The notes under the pieces were generated by a model that saw nothing but the letters and a program-made list of their open reading frames with translations, had not been told where the DNA came from and made no database searches. From contig JADKEB010000018.1 in NCBI GenBank assembly GCA_016718205.1, positions 1-64,000 of the forward strand: a stretch of DNA of 64,000 nucleotides, written 5' to 3'. Every line of letters begins with the position of its first letter. Positions within the stretch are counted from its first letter, which is position 1. The position numbers were made by a program, and so were the translations under genes. Origin of the DNA: Saprospiraceae bacterium (GTDB taxonomy: Bacteria > Bacteroidota > Bacteroidia > Chitinophagales > Saprospiraceae). Positions 30,999 through 39,142 of the stretch are shown piece after piece.

Positions 30999-31217
30999 AC
31001 ACATAAGTGACATCACGTTGTTTATCAGTAAGTTATACTCACTAATTTGCAACTTGGGTTAAGGATTATATTCATAGATTCTAACTAAATTAAGGAAATT
31101 TATTCCCCGATAAAAAACATCATAGTACCTTAGAGCCCATCCCACAAAGCGGGAGATGAGCAAACCAAAAGAAATTTCTGATCGATATGCTGATTTGGGA
31201 TACAAATATTTATCCTT
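30999..31217. other. Intergenic stretch after the IS1634 remnant
   Basis: No gene. Probably holds the 3' end of the insertion (TTTGCAACTTGGGTTAAGG near 31047 looks like an element end, without a matching partner here) and the convergent end of the S9 peptidase. Confidence 0.35.
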
Positions 31218-33671
31218 TTATTTTTCTTTCAAATGTTTATCAAACCATCGCAATTGCTCCCACAACACATGTTCAATATTTTCCTTTGCAGAATAACCAT
31301 GATCTTCATGGGGTAGCAATACAAGTCTGGCAGTACCGCCTGACCCACGCACAGCCTCATATAACACTTCGGATTGATATGTGAGCGTACCCGGATTTGA
31401 ATCATCGTTCCCGTGAATGATAAGTATAGGTTCATTTATCTTGTCAGCGAAAAAAGTAGGAGATAGTTGAATATAAACATCCCTTGCTTCAAACAGTGAT
31501 CTCCTTTCGGCTTGGAATCCAAAAGGCTGATTGGTTTTATTATACGAACCGCTGCGGGCTATACCGGCTTTGAATAGTTCAGTATGTGCCAGTAGATTTG
31601 CAACCATCAATGCTCCATGGCTGTGACCAATCACTCCTATTCGTTCAGGATCTGCAACTCCCATTTCAACAGCTTTTTTTACAGCAGCTTCAGCATCTGC
31701 AACCAACTGTGGCACAAATGTATTGTAGGTAGTCTCAGGATCTCCTATCATTGGCATTGCAGTCTGATCCAGAACTGCATACCCCTGTAGCAGGAAAAAC
31801 AAATGCGAAGGGCCATATATACGCATAAATCTTTTATCCGAACCACTTATCTGACCTGCCTCACTGGCTCCTGAATATTCAAGAGGATATGCATACAAAA
31901 CAGTTGGCACTCGTTTTCCTTCCACATAATTCGGTGGCAGATTCAATTGAAAACTGAGCTGCACACCATCTTCACGCTGATATTTCACAATTTTTTTAGT
32001 TATTTTCCTTAGCTCAGGTGAAGGATCTGTAAAATTAGTTATTGGTTTTCTTATCAATTCCCGTTCTGCTTCACCAGCCTCGGCTTTTTCTTTTTTATTC
32101 CCAAATGTGCCGAGATAATAATTCGGAACTTCAACTGTAGATTCTGACCTTAAAATAATATTATTTTCATCTTCTGCAAAGCCGACAAAATATTCATATT
32201 TAATTGTATCACAACGGAATAATCTCTCTGATTTGCCGGTTCCCAATTCCTTGAGATCAAGAAATGGCCTGTTGCCCTTATCGGAAGCACCACTGCCTGA
32301 GAAATATATAGATCCATTTTTTTCACGCATCACATACTGACCATTTGCCAATTGCTTAAAGAGCGGATTGCCCGGATTATTATAACTGTCATTTTGATTC
32401 AGGTCAAACCAAATTCTGGAAGTTCCTTTGTCAACATCGAGCAGCCATACATATACCCATCTTTTTTTTCTTTCCCATTGGGTAAGCATAAGCATTCCTT
32501 CTTTTTCACCCCAGCTTCCGCTTCCTATTATTCTGTGTTCAGCACGAAAAACTTCTTTTGCTTTCCCCGTAAAAGGAGCTTCAAGACTCATCAGTTTGTC
32601 GCGGTGAGTCGCTTCTGCTACCGGATTTCCGCCATCCAGAGCCTCTATCCAAAACAGAGTATTGGGCGAAGTCGATCTCCATCCAACTGAACGTGCGCCC
32701 AAGGGCACTCCTTGGACCGGAACAGCATCAGCTAATGGTAAAGAAGCAACAGTTGATACTTTTTTTCCATTTTTATCCCATATTTCTATTTCCTGGGCGA
32801 ATCTCCAGAATGCGACTTCATTTGACCATGGACCAACCAGTCTTTCAGCTAAAATATAATTCCCGCTAGGTGAAAATTCTACACCAGTATAAGGTGCCGA
32901 AGCTCCCAATACCTGATATGTCCCTTTTTCCGTATCGTATACCACTGGTTCCGAAGTAGCATAATATGTAAATAATTCACCATCATGTGCGGTTTCCAAA
33001 AGGTTTCTTGACTCATAGGTTGATCTGGCTATAGCACCTTTACCTTCTTTTATTTCAGGTCCTTTAGGGATTGCAGGAGCAACAGGAGGATTTCCTCTTT
33101 TAGGAATACGTAGTAAAAAAAGTTTTTTCTGATCCGGAAGCCATGTTACGGCAGTGCCAAGAAGTTTATTCAAAGCTAAGCCTTTGACTTCTTTGAGATT
33201 ACCTTTTATATCTCCTATCCATAGGCCTATATGATCTTTATGATCAATAGAAAGAGCAAATCGTTGCCCGTCAACAGTCCACTTAACGTCTATCAATTCA
33301 GCATCCTTGGGTATACTTAAGGGAGTTGTTACTTTATTTGTAATATTGAATATACGAAGTGAAGTACCTCCATGTTCACCATGATTTCCATTATTACGAG
33401 GATTGACCCTGATACCTGCCAGTTTAAGCATATCAGAAGCTAACTCTTCCAGCGGAGGATAAATAATGGGGTCAGCCATGATCATATACTTACCTGTAGG
33501 TGATGTCCAAACTGAAGGTAGCAATGGTGCATTGAGAACATCCATGATTTCCTTCGGTGGCTTCTGCCAGGTATCATTTTCATTTATAGGTTTAGTATTT
33601 ACCTGAGATTGGACACTGTTAATGAATGCAACCAAAATCAGCAGAACGAAAAGTTTAATCTGTTTTTTCAT
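31218..33671 (-). CDS. Exported S9 family serine peptidase
   Basis: Prolyl oligopeptidase-type enzyme of about 817 residues. The start at 33671 gives a signal peptide (MKKQIKLFVLLILVAFINSVQSQ); an earlier Met at 33704 only adds a charged extension. The N-terminal two thirds form a beta-propeller-like domain (PTGKYMIMADP, VKWTVDGQRFALSIDHKDHIGLW). The C-terminal alpha/beta-hydrolase holds the Ser in RIGVIGHSHGALMVANLL, the Asp in LIIHGNDDSNPGT and the His in LLPHEDHGYS. It probably trims peptides in the periplasm. It diverges from an S10 and an S33 peptidase gene, and two short repeat elements lie between them. Confidence 0.92.
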   Translation of the reverse strand: MKKQIKLFVLLILVAFINSVQSQVNTKPINENDTWQKPPKEIMDVLNAPLLPSVWTSPTGKYMIMADPIIYPPLEELASDMLKLAGIRVNPRNNGNHGEHGGTSLRIFNITNKVTTPLSIPKDAELIDVKWTVDGQRFALSIDHKDHIGLWIGDIKGNLKEVKGLALNKLLGTAVTWLPDQKKLFLLRIPKRGNPPVAPAIPKGPEIKEGKGAIARSTYESRNLLETAHDGELFTYYATSEPVVYDTEKGTYQVLGASAPYTGVEFSPSGNYILAERLVGPWSNEVAFWRFAQEIEIWDKNGKKVSTVASLPLADAVPVQGVPLGARSVGWRSTSPNTLFWIEALDGGNPVAEATHRDKLMSLEAPFTGKAKEVFRAEHRIIGSGSWGEKEGMLMLTQWERKKRWVYVWLLDVDKGTSRIWFDLNQNDSYNNPGNPLFKQLANGQYVMREKNGSIYFSGSGASDKGNRPFLDLKELGTGKSERLFRCDTIKYEYFVGFAEDENNIILRSESTVEVPNYYLGTFGNKKEKAEAGEAERELIRKPITNFTDPSPELRKITKKIVKYQREDGVQLSFQLNLPPNYVEGKRVPTVLYAYPLEYSGASEAGQISGSDKRFMRIYGPSHLFFLLQGYAVLDQTAMPMIGDPETTYNTFVPQLVADAEAAVKKAVEMGVADPERIGVIGHSHGALMVANLLAHTELFKAGIARSGSYNKTNQPFGFQAERRSLFEARDVYIQLSPTFFADKINEPILIIHGNDDSNPGTLTYQSEVLYEAVRGSGGTARLVLLPHEDHGYSAKENIEHVLWEQLRWFDKHLKEK

Positions 33672-33725
33672 TTTAATGAATTTTTTAATATTATTTTTTT
33701 TCACATTGTTTTTACAAAAGCCATA

Positions 33726-33886
33726 AGAGTATGTTTAAATTTTCATGTTTGAGCAAAAGTGGGCAAATTTAATTTTATGTAAGGCATATTTTGCAGTCGT
33801 AGCTGGTTGCTACAACAAAACATATAACGCAATAGAAAATAAAATTTGCCGCTTGGAGTCAAATGATGAAACTTTAAACATACTCT
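33726..33886 (-). repeat. Family A short inverted-repeat element, copy 2 (161 bp)
   Basis: Termini AGAGTATGTTTAAA (33726-33739) and its complement (33873-33886). Its reverse complement aligns over the full 161 bp with the copy at 2056-2216, with scattered substitutions and identical length, including GACTCCAAGCGGCAAATTTT and the central GTAGC/GCTAC hairpin. It lies 55 bp upstream of the S9 peptidase start. Confidence 0.85.
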
Positions 33887-33954
33887 AAGCCAAAAATAAG
33901 CAAAGATTTTATTTAAATCAAATTTTTTAAAACTTTTCGACGAAAGGGATTTTC

Positions 33955-34060
33955 TTTATACTCAAAATAAATTTGATAGCGAAAAACTCCTTAGTCAATT
34001 TTTTGATTTTGAGTATAATGAAGACATAATTTTTCTTAATGAAAATTATCGTCGGTATAA
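33955..34060 (+). repeat. Family C short element, copy 1 (106 bp)
   Basis: Runs from TTTATACTCAAAATAAATTT to ATCGTCGGTATAA. The reverse complement of 45690-45795 aligns with it end to end at the same length, 106 bp. Short TTATAC inverted ends and an internal TACTCAAAAT / ATTTTGAGTA pair give it a hairpin. It sits upstream of the S10 peptidase gene. Confidence 0.8.
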
Positions 34061-34179
34061 AAGTTTAAAACTAAAAAAAATAGTGGCTTAGTTATTTGTA
34101 AGATTTGTAAATTTATACTTCCAGAAAAGAAAGCATAAAAGTTATTGAAATAAAAATTACCTTTATTAAAAAATAAAGA

Positions 34180-35706
34180 ATGATTCATTTTTCGCTCAAG
34201 TTTAATAATATTTTTTTGCTTATTGCTGTATTACTCTTACTGACCATTCCGATGTCATCGCAAGAGAAAAGCGACAGTATAAAAGTCGTTCAGGCTCCCA
34301 AAAGTTTTATTACTAACCATACAGGTGTTTTTGGTAGTAAAACTATCATGTATAAGGCTACTGCCAAAGAAATACATCTTAAAAATGACAAAGGAGAACC
34401 GATAGCTTCCATATGGTCAGTAGCCTACACGCAGGATGGAAACAAAGATATGACTAAAAGGCCAGTATCCTTTGTTTTCAATGGTGGTCCCGGATCAGCG
34501 TCTGTATGGTTGCACATGGGTATGCTCGGTCCTAAAATCGTAAAAACGGATTCTGATGCCCGCAAGGACGACGGTGCTGCCCCATACCGCCTTGTAGAAA
34601 ACAAACAGGGCTTATTGGATATTACAGACCTGGTATTTATTGACCCTGTGGGTACCGGGTTCAGCGAAGTTATTGGCAAAGGCAAAAAAGAAGAGTTCTG
34701 GGGTTTGAACGAAGATGCGGCTTCAATAGCTAAGTTCATGCGGATATGGGTGACTGAAAATAAACGATGGTTTTCTCCCAAGTATATCATTGGAGAGAGT
34801 TTCGGGACTACACGAGCAGTCGCTGTTGCCAATACGCTGGAGAGTGGTGGTCAAAATATGGCTTTGAATGGTTTAGTGCTTATTTCTCAGGCATTGGACT
34901 ATGCAGGATCTACTTCTGTCAATGACAATATCACCTCATTTCTCACTTATTTACCCTCAATGGCAGCTACTGCATGGTACCACAAAAAAGCAGGTCATGG
35001 ACTGACGCTGGAAGCTTTTGTGGAAGAATGCCGGCAATTTACTTACGATATATATGCACCAGCATTATACAAAGGAAACTTACTATCTGATACCGATAAA
35101 AATGACATTGCTGAAAAACTTGCTTACTTTACAGGACTTGATAAAGCCTATATTCTCCAATCAAATTTGATGATCCTAATGCCTCGGTTTCAAAAACAGC
35201 TGCTTGCAGACAAAGGATTAGCTATCGGCCGACTGGATGGAAGGTTTTTGGGAGACGAAACAGATGATATGACCCAAACACCACATTTAGGTGACCCTGC
35301 AAGTTATCAGATAGAAAGTGCTTTTACAGCAGCGCTAAATCATTATTATGCTGAAACTCTGAAAGTATCAATGGACCGACCTTACCTTACTTCCAATGAC
35401 GAAATTGGAGAAAAATGGCGTTGGAGAACAACACCGGAAGGAAAATATTGGGAACCATGGCCAGTAAATGTAGCCCGGCAGCTTGGGGAGACCATGAGAC
35501 GAAATACAGATATGAAAGTGTTGGTGGCAAGCGGATATTACGATCTCATATGTCCGTTTTTTGATACAGAATATACATTTGCAAGACATGGAATAGTTAA
35601 AGAACGGATTACAAAAACCTATTACGAAGCAGGTCATATGATGTATATTCATGAGCCGGACCTGATCAAAATTACATCCGATGTACGGAAATTTTTATCA
35701 GAATAA
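34180..35706 (+). CDS. Exported S10 family serine carboxypeptidase
   Basis: A 508-residue serine carboxypeptidase-like protein. The N-terminus has a hydrophobic signal (FLLIAVLLLLTIPMSSQ). The oxyanion region PVSFVFNGGPGSASVWLHMGMLGP, nucleophile YIIGESFGTTRA (GESFG for GESYG), Asp in ASGYYDLICPFFDTEY and His in YEAGHMMYIHEPD are all present. S10 enzymes release C-terminal residues at acidic pH in eukaryotes; the bacterial members are poorly studied and probably periplasmic. An S33 lipoprotein peptidase follows 39 bp downstream in the same direction. Confidence 0.92.
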   Translation: MIHFSLKFNNIFLLIAVLLLLTIPMSSQEKSDSIKVVQAPKSFITNHTGVFGSKTIMYKATAKEIHLKNDKGEPIASIWSVAYTQDGNKDMTKRPVSFVFNGGPGSASVWLHMGMLGPKIVKTDSDARKDDGAAPYRLVENKQGLLDITDLVFIDPVGTGFSEVIGKGKKEEFWGLNEDAASIAKFMRIWVTENKRWFSPKYIIGESFGTTRAVAVANTLESGGQNMALNGLVLISQALDYAGSTSVNDNITSFLTYLPSMAATAWYHKKAGHGLTLEAFVEECRQFTYDIYAPALYKGNLLSDTDKNDIAEKLAYFTGLDKAYILQSNLMILMPRFQKQLLADKGLAIGRLDGRFLGDETDDMTQTPHLGDPASYQIESAFTAALNHYYAETLKVSMDRPYLTSNDEIGEKWRWRTTPEGKYWEPWPVNVARQLGETMRRNTDMKVLVASGYYDLICPFFDTEYTFARHGIVKERITKTYYEAGHMMYIHEPDLIKITSDVRKFLSE

Positions 35707-35745
35707 TCTTTATTACTTTTTTTTCAACCTACAAAATTTATCAAA

Positions 35746-36792
35746 ATGAGCTCATTGATTGCAAAACAATACTTTCAAGTGAAGGGCAGGATACTATTCT
35801 TGCTCACCATAGCATGTATTGCTTTTTCGTGTAATAATCCGGCAAAAAAGGATGGACAGAATTATTTCACACAGAAAGAGAAAGGTCTGCAAACAGGTGG
35901 CGTAAAGATGATTCCGATCTCTACTCCAAAAGGTACATTTAATGTATGGACCAAGACGATTGGGAACAACCCAACTACCAGGCTCTTGTTGCTCAATGGT
36001 GGACCTGGTATGACGCATGAATATTTTGAGTGTTTTGAGAGTTTCTTGCCTGCCGAAGGTGTAGAAATCATCTATTATGACCAGCTTGGATGCGGATTTT
36101 CTGACAATCCGAAAGACACCTCCATGTGGGATTTGGCAAGGTATGTAGATGAAGTGGAGCAGGTGAGAAAAGCACTGAATCTGGGGAAAGACAATTTTTA
36201 TCTGCTTGGTCATTCTTGGGGCGGCATTCTTTGTATGGAGTATGCGCTCAAGTACCAGGAAAACCTGAAAGGTCTTATCATTTCCAATATGATGTCAGAT
36301 GCACCTGAATATGGAAAATATGCTGATGAAGTATTGGCAAAATTGATGGACCCCAAAGTGTTAGATACCATCAGGATGATAGAAGAAAAAGAAGACTATA
36401 CCAATCCAAAATATATGGAACTGCTGATGCCAAATTATTATGCAAAACATATTCTCCGACTACCTTCAGACTCGTGGCCAGAACCTGTCAACCGCTCTTT
36501 TGGCAGACTGAACTCATCACTGTATGTAACGATGCAAGGACCAAGTGAGTTTGGCATTGCAGGGAAGCTTGAAACATGGTCAGTAAAAAACAGATTAAAG
36601 GAAATTATGGTTCCTACGCTCGTCATAGGTGCCCAACATGACACCATGGATCCTGAGCATATGAAATGGATGGCATCAGAAGTAAAAAACGGAACGTATT
36701 TATATTGTCAGAATGGAAGTCATATGTGTATGTATGATGATCAGGATGCCTATTTTAAGGGGTTGACAGAATTTTTACTAAGGTCAAAGTAG
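35746..36792 (+). CDS. Proline iminopeptidase-like S33 lipoprotein
   Basis: A 348-residue alpha/beta hydrolase. The N-terminus has a lipoprotein signal ending in a lipobox at ACIAFSC. The body matches proline iminopeptidases: LLLLNGGPGMTHEYFECF (HGGPG-like oxyanion), IIYYDQLGCGFSD, nucleophile LLGHSWGGILCMEYAL, Asp in VIGAQHDTMDPEHM and His in QNGSHMCMYDD. It would remove N-terminal Pro or similar residues from peptides at the membrane. It follows the S10 carboxypeptidase, so the two probably degrade peptides from both ends; this is inference from gene order. Confidence 0.9.
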   Translation: MSSLIAKQYFQVKGRILFLLTIACIAFSCNNPAKKDGQNYFTQKEKGLQTGGVKMIPISTPKGTFNVWTKTIGNNPTTRLLLLNGGPGMTHEYFECFESFLPAEGVEIIYYDQLGCGFSDNPKDTSMWDLARYVDEVEQVRKALNLGKDNFYLLGHSWGGILCMEYALKYQENLKGLIISNMMSDAPEYGKYADEVLAKLMDPKVLDTIRMIEEKEDYTNPKYMELLMPNYYAKHILRLPSDSWPEPVNRSFGRLNSSLYVTMQGPSEFGIAGKLETWSVKNRLKEIMVPTLVIGAQHDTMDPEHMKWMASEVKNGTYLYCQNGSHMCMYDDQDAYFKGLTEFLLRSK

Positions 36793-36839
36793 GGTTTTTT
36801 AAGCAAATAATATTACCTTTTTCATAAATGTTCTAATAT

Positions 36840-38624
36840 TTAGATTTGAAATATTATTTGTAACTCGCTTCCTTCCCCTTCCTTACTCTCCACTTTCAAC
36901 TCTCCACCATGCGCCTTCACAATATCATACGCCAAAGATAATCCTAATCCCGTGTCTTGACCTGTAGGTTTGGTCGTAAAGAAGGGCTGGAATATTTTGT
37001 CTTTGATGGCTTCTGGAATGCCGGAGCCATTGTCTTTTATAGCTATTTGGATACTTTCGTTTTGTGCAGTTTCGTTTTCGTCATTCCTACCCCCTGACCC
37101 CAAAAAGTGGGAAACTACCCGTTTAGTAGTCACCGATACAGTTGGTTGGAAGGTAAAATTTTTCAAATTTGCATCGCCCTTTTGCCTTGCTAAATTTAAA
37201 AGATTGGCCTTTTCCTTGACTGCATAGAAGGCATTGGTGATGAGGTTGAGGAGAACCCTGCCGATGTCTTGGGGGATGACGTCTATCTTTGGCAGATCAG
37301 GTTCAAAGTCGGTGATGAGTTCGGCATTGAAGTCTTTATCTTTGGCACGTAGACCATGATAGGCCAGTCGTAGATATTCATCAGCGAGTGCGTTGATATC
37401 GGTGGGTTCTTTTGTACCGGAGCTTTTGCGGGAATGCTCCAGCATACCCTTGACGATGCTGCTGGCTCTTCTGCCGCGGTGGTTGATTTTTTCCTGATTG
37501 GACATAAGATCGTCTAACAGATCATTTTCCAAATCTTCATTCCGTTTTCCTTGCTCCTTACTCCTTTCTTCTTTCAGCTCTTTGGCCAGGTCGACGCTGA
37601 GTCGCTGAAATTATTGACAAAGTTTAATGGGTTTTGTATTTCGTGAGCGATGCCCGCAGAGAGCTCACCAAGGCTGGCCATTTTTTCGGACTGGATGAGT
37701 TGGGCTTGGGTGGATTTGAGATCGGTGAGCGTTTGTTCCAGAGAAATGTTTTGTGTTTCCAGTTTTGTATTTGCTTCATTGAAATTTTTAGTACATTGTT
37801 GTACCAATTGTTCGAGTTCATTATTTCTTTGCAGGATTTGTTTAGACCTCCAGGCTATTATCCCATATATCAATGCTCCCAATAGTAGAGCTACCAGAAT
37901 TTTAAACCACAAATATTCATAAAAATAAAGCTTTACTGAAAAAAGAATTGTAGCAGGTACGGTGCCCCATACTCCATCAAAGTCAGGATTTATGGAATCA
38001 ATCAAAAGTCCATTATGCTATAAGCCTGTTATAATTACTTTTGGGGCAAGTGTATTGCTCTTCATATTTTGGGGATCAGCTACAGCAAGTCCATACAAAG
38101 TTGGTACAAGAATCTTTCCGTCAAGGGACAAGGCTGAGTGTCTTGCACCAGTACATTGTCTGTTCAACATACCATCGCCATCGTCATACCGTATACAATC
38201 CACTTTTTCTTTTAGTCCGCTGGTTACTTTTTGCAGTTCATCTGTAAAAATTCGGACAATTCCTTTGTTGGAAGGAAGCCAAAAACTGCCTTTTTTATCG
38301 TCTATGATATCAAAAAATGAGTTGTTTAAATAGGATTTACCATCTGTAATCTTAACAAATGATGTGCCATTGAAATAATTTAATCCAATGTTTGTGACAA
38401 CCCAAAATTTTTTGTCTTCATTTTGATATGTTTTAAAGGCTCCTGCCGTCGGAAACCCTAATGTACCTCTAATGGTAAGCACACTACCGTCATTTTTTAT
38501 CCATGTTAAATGAATAAAAAACACTAAGCTTAATGACAGAAAATCGAAGGCACTAAAAAGTGCGTATTTTACCAACTTCACCTGCTGCTTAGGTGGACAA
38601 GTTGTATTTTCATCCCATAAATTA
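36840..38624 (-). pseudogene. Degraded propeller-type sensor histidine kinase
   Basis: Fragments in order: propeller-like pieces (KFWVVTNIGLNYFNGTSF, GSFWLPSNKGIVRIF, GKILVPTLYGLAVADP), one TM helix (WFKILVALLLGALIYGIIAW), coiled coil, HisKA with LGELSAGIAHEIQNPLNFVNNFS (phospho-His), then HATPase with NLITNAFYAVKEK, IAIKDNGSGIPEAI and GQDTGLGLSLAYDIVKAHGG. A TAG at 38018-38020 lies in frame between the last propeller piece and the TM part, and the Y_Y_Y domain expected there is missing (IDSINPDFDG runs straight into VWGTVPATILFSVK). A frameshift near 37570 separates HisKA from the HATPase. The propeller is cut at the 5' end where a repeat element begins. I read this as real decay. Confidence 0.75.
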
Positions 38625-38936
38625 AGAGTATGTTCAAACTTTTGCCATTTGGCTCCAAGTGGCAAATTTAATTTTGGACAGCGTTATATTTTTCGCCATA
38701 GCGCGTCAAGCTAAGCTTGAGCTTTCGGGACGTTTCTGTCCCGATCAAGACATTTTTTTAAAAAATCGTCTTGATCGGCTATTTTCAGTATTAACTGCGA
38801 GCAGCTGCTCGCAGTTCCTTCTTTATTGAGTAAAGAATTTTACTCAATTCTCGTCATAGACGAGAACATTCAGTCATCTTGTCCAAAATTAAATTTTATC
38901 ACTTTCGCTCAAGCATAAAAAATTTAAAAATACTCT
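38625..38936 (+). repeat. Family A element, copy 3, with an array of six hairpins
   Basis: Left end AGAGTATGTTCAAA (38625) and right end ending AATACTCT (38936) match family A, as do GGCTCCAAGTGGCAAATTTA and CTTGTCCAAAATTAAATTTT inside. In place of the central hairpin are six adjoining palindromes: 38706-38720 (7-bp stem), 38725-38744 (7), 38741-38778 (11), 38793-38816 (12, no loop), 38825-38848 (10) and 38848-38866 (8). The third overlaps the second by four bases. A second family A-like right end occurs at 38985-38998. It lies at the 5' end of the broken sensor kinase. Confidence 0.8.
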
Positions 38937-39012
38937 ATGATCCATCGGGATAAAGGGCTCAATATGAAGCTCAATTTATAAAAGTTTAAATATACTCTTA
39001 CTAAGAAATTCA

Positions 39013-39121
39013 GAGTGTATGCCATTTTTTCATTCAATCGTTACAAAATTCTTTTTGTCTCCTTTATGGGATGGGTAAAACAAAAGGAATTTTTATTAAA
39101 GTGCAATTTTGGGATACAACC
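39013..39121 (+). repeat. Family B short element, copy 1 (109 bp)
   Basis: Left end GAGTGTATGCCA and right end TGGGATACAACC are imperfect 12-bp inverted repeats. The inverted copy at 59259-59367 aligns end to end at equal length. Flanks GAAATTCA (39005-39012) and GAAATTTC (39122-39129) may be a degraded 8-bp target duplication. It ends 21 bp before the start codon of the helicase gene. Confidence 0.8.
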
Positions 39122-39142
39122 GAAATTTCTTATTTTTACCTC

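Noticed and set aside
8916..38020. TAG reassigned to an amino acid genome-wide
   Set aside because: osmC, ada, the PBP, the S33 peptidase and the T9SS cargo gene end sensibly at TAG, so it is a working stop codon.
38700..38880. CRISPR array or tandem repeat
   Set aside because: The hairpins differ from one another and show no constant repeat with spacers.
39071..39142. Upstream start of the helicase frame
   Set aside because: These 24 codons lie in the family B element and its flank, and the helicase-like sequence begins at the ATG at 39143.
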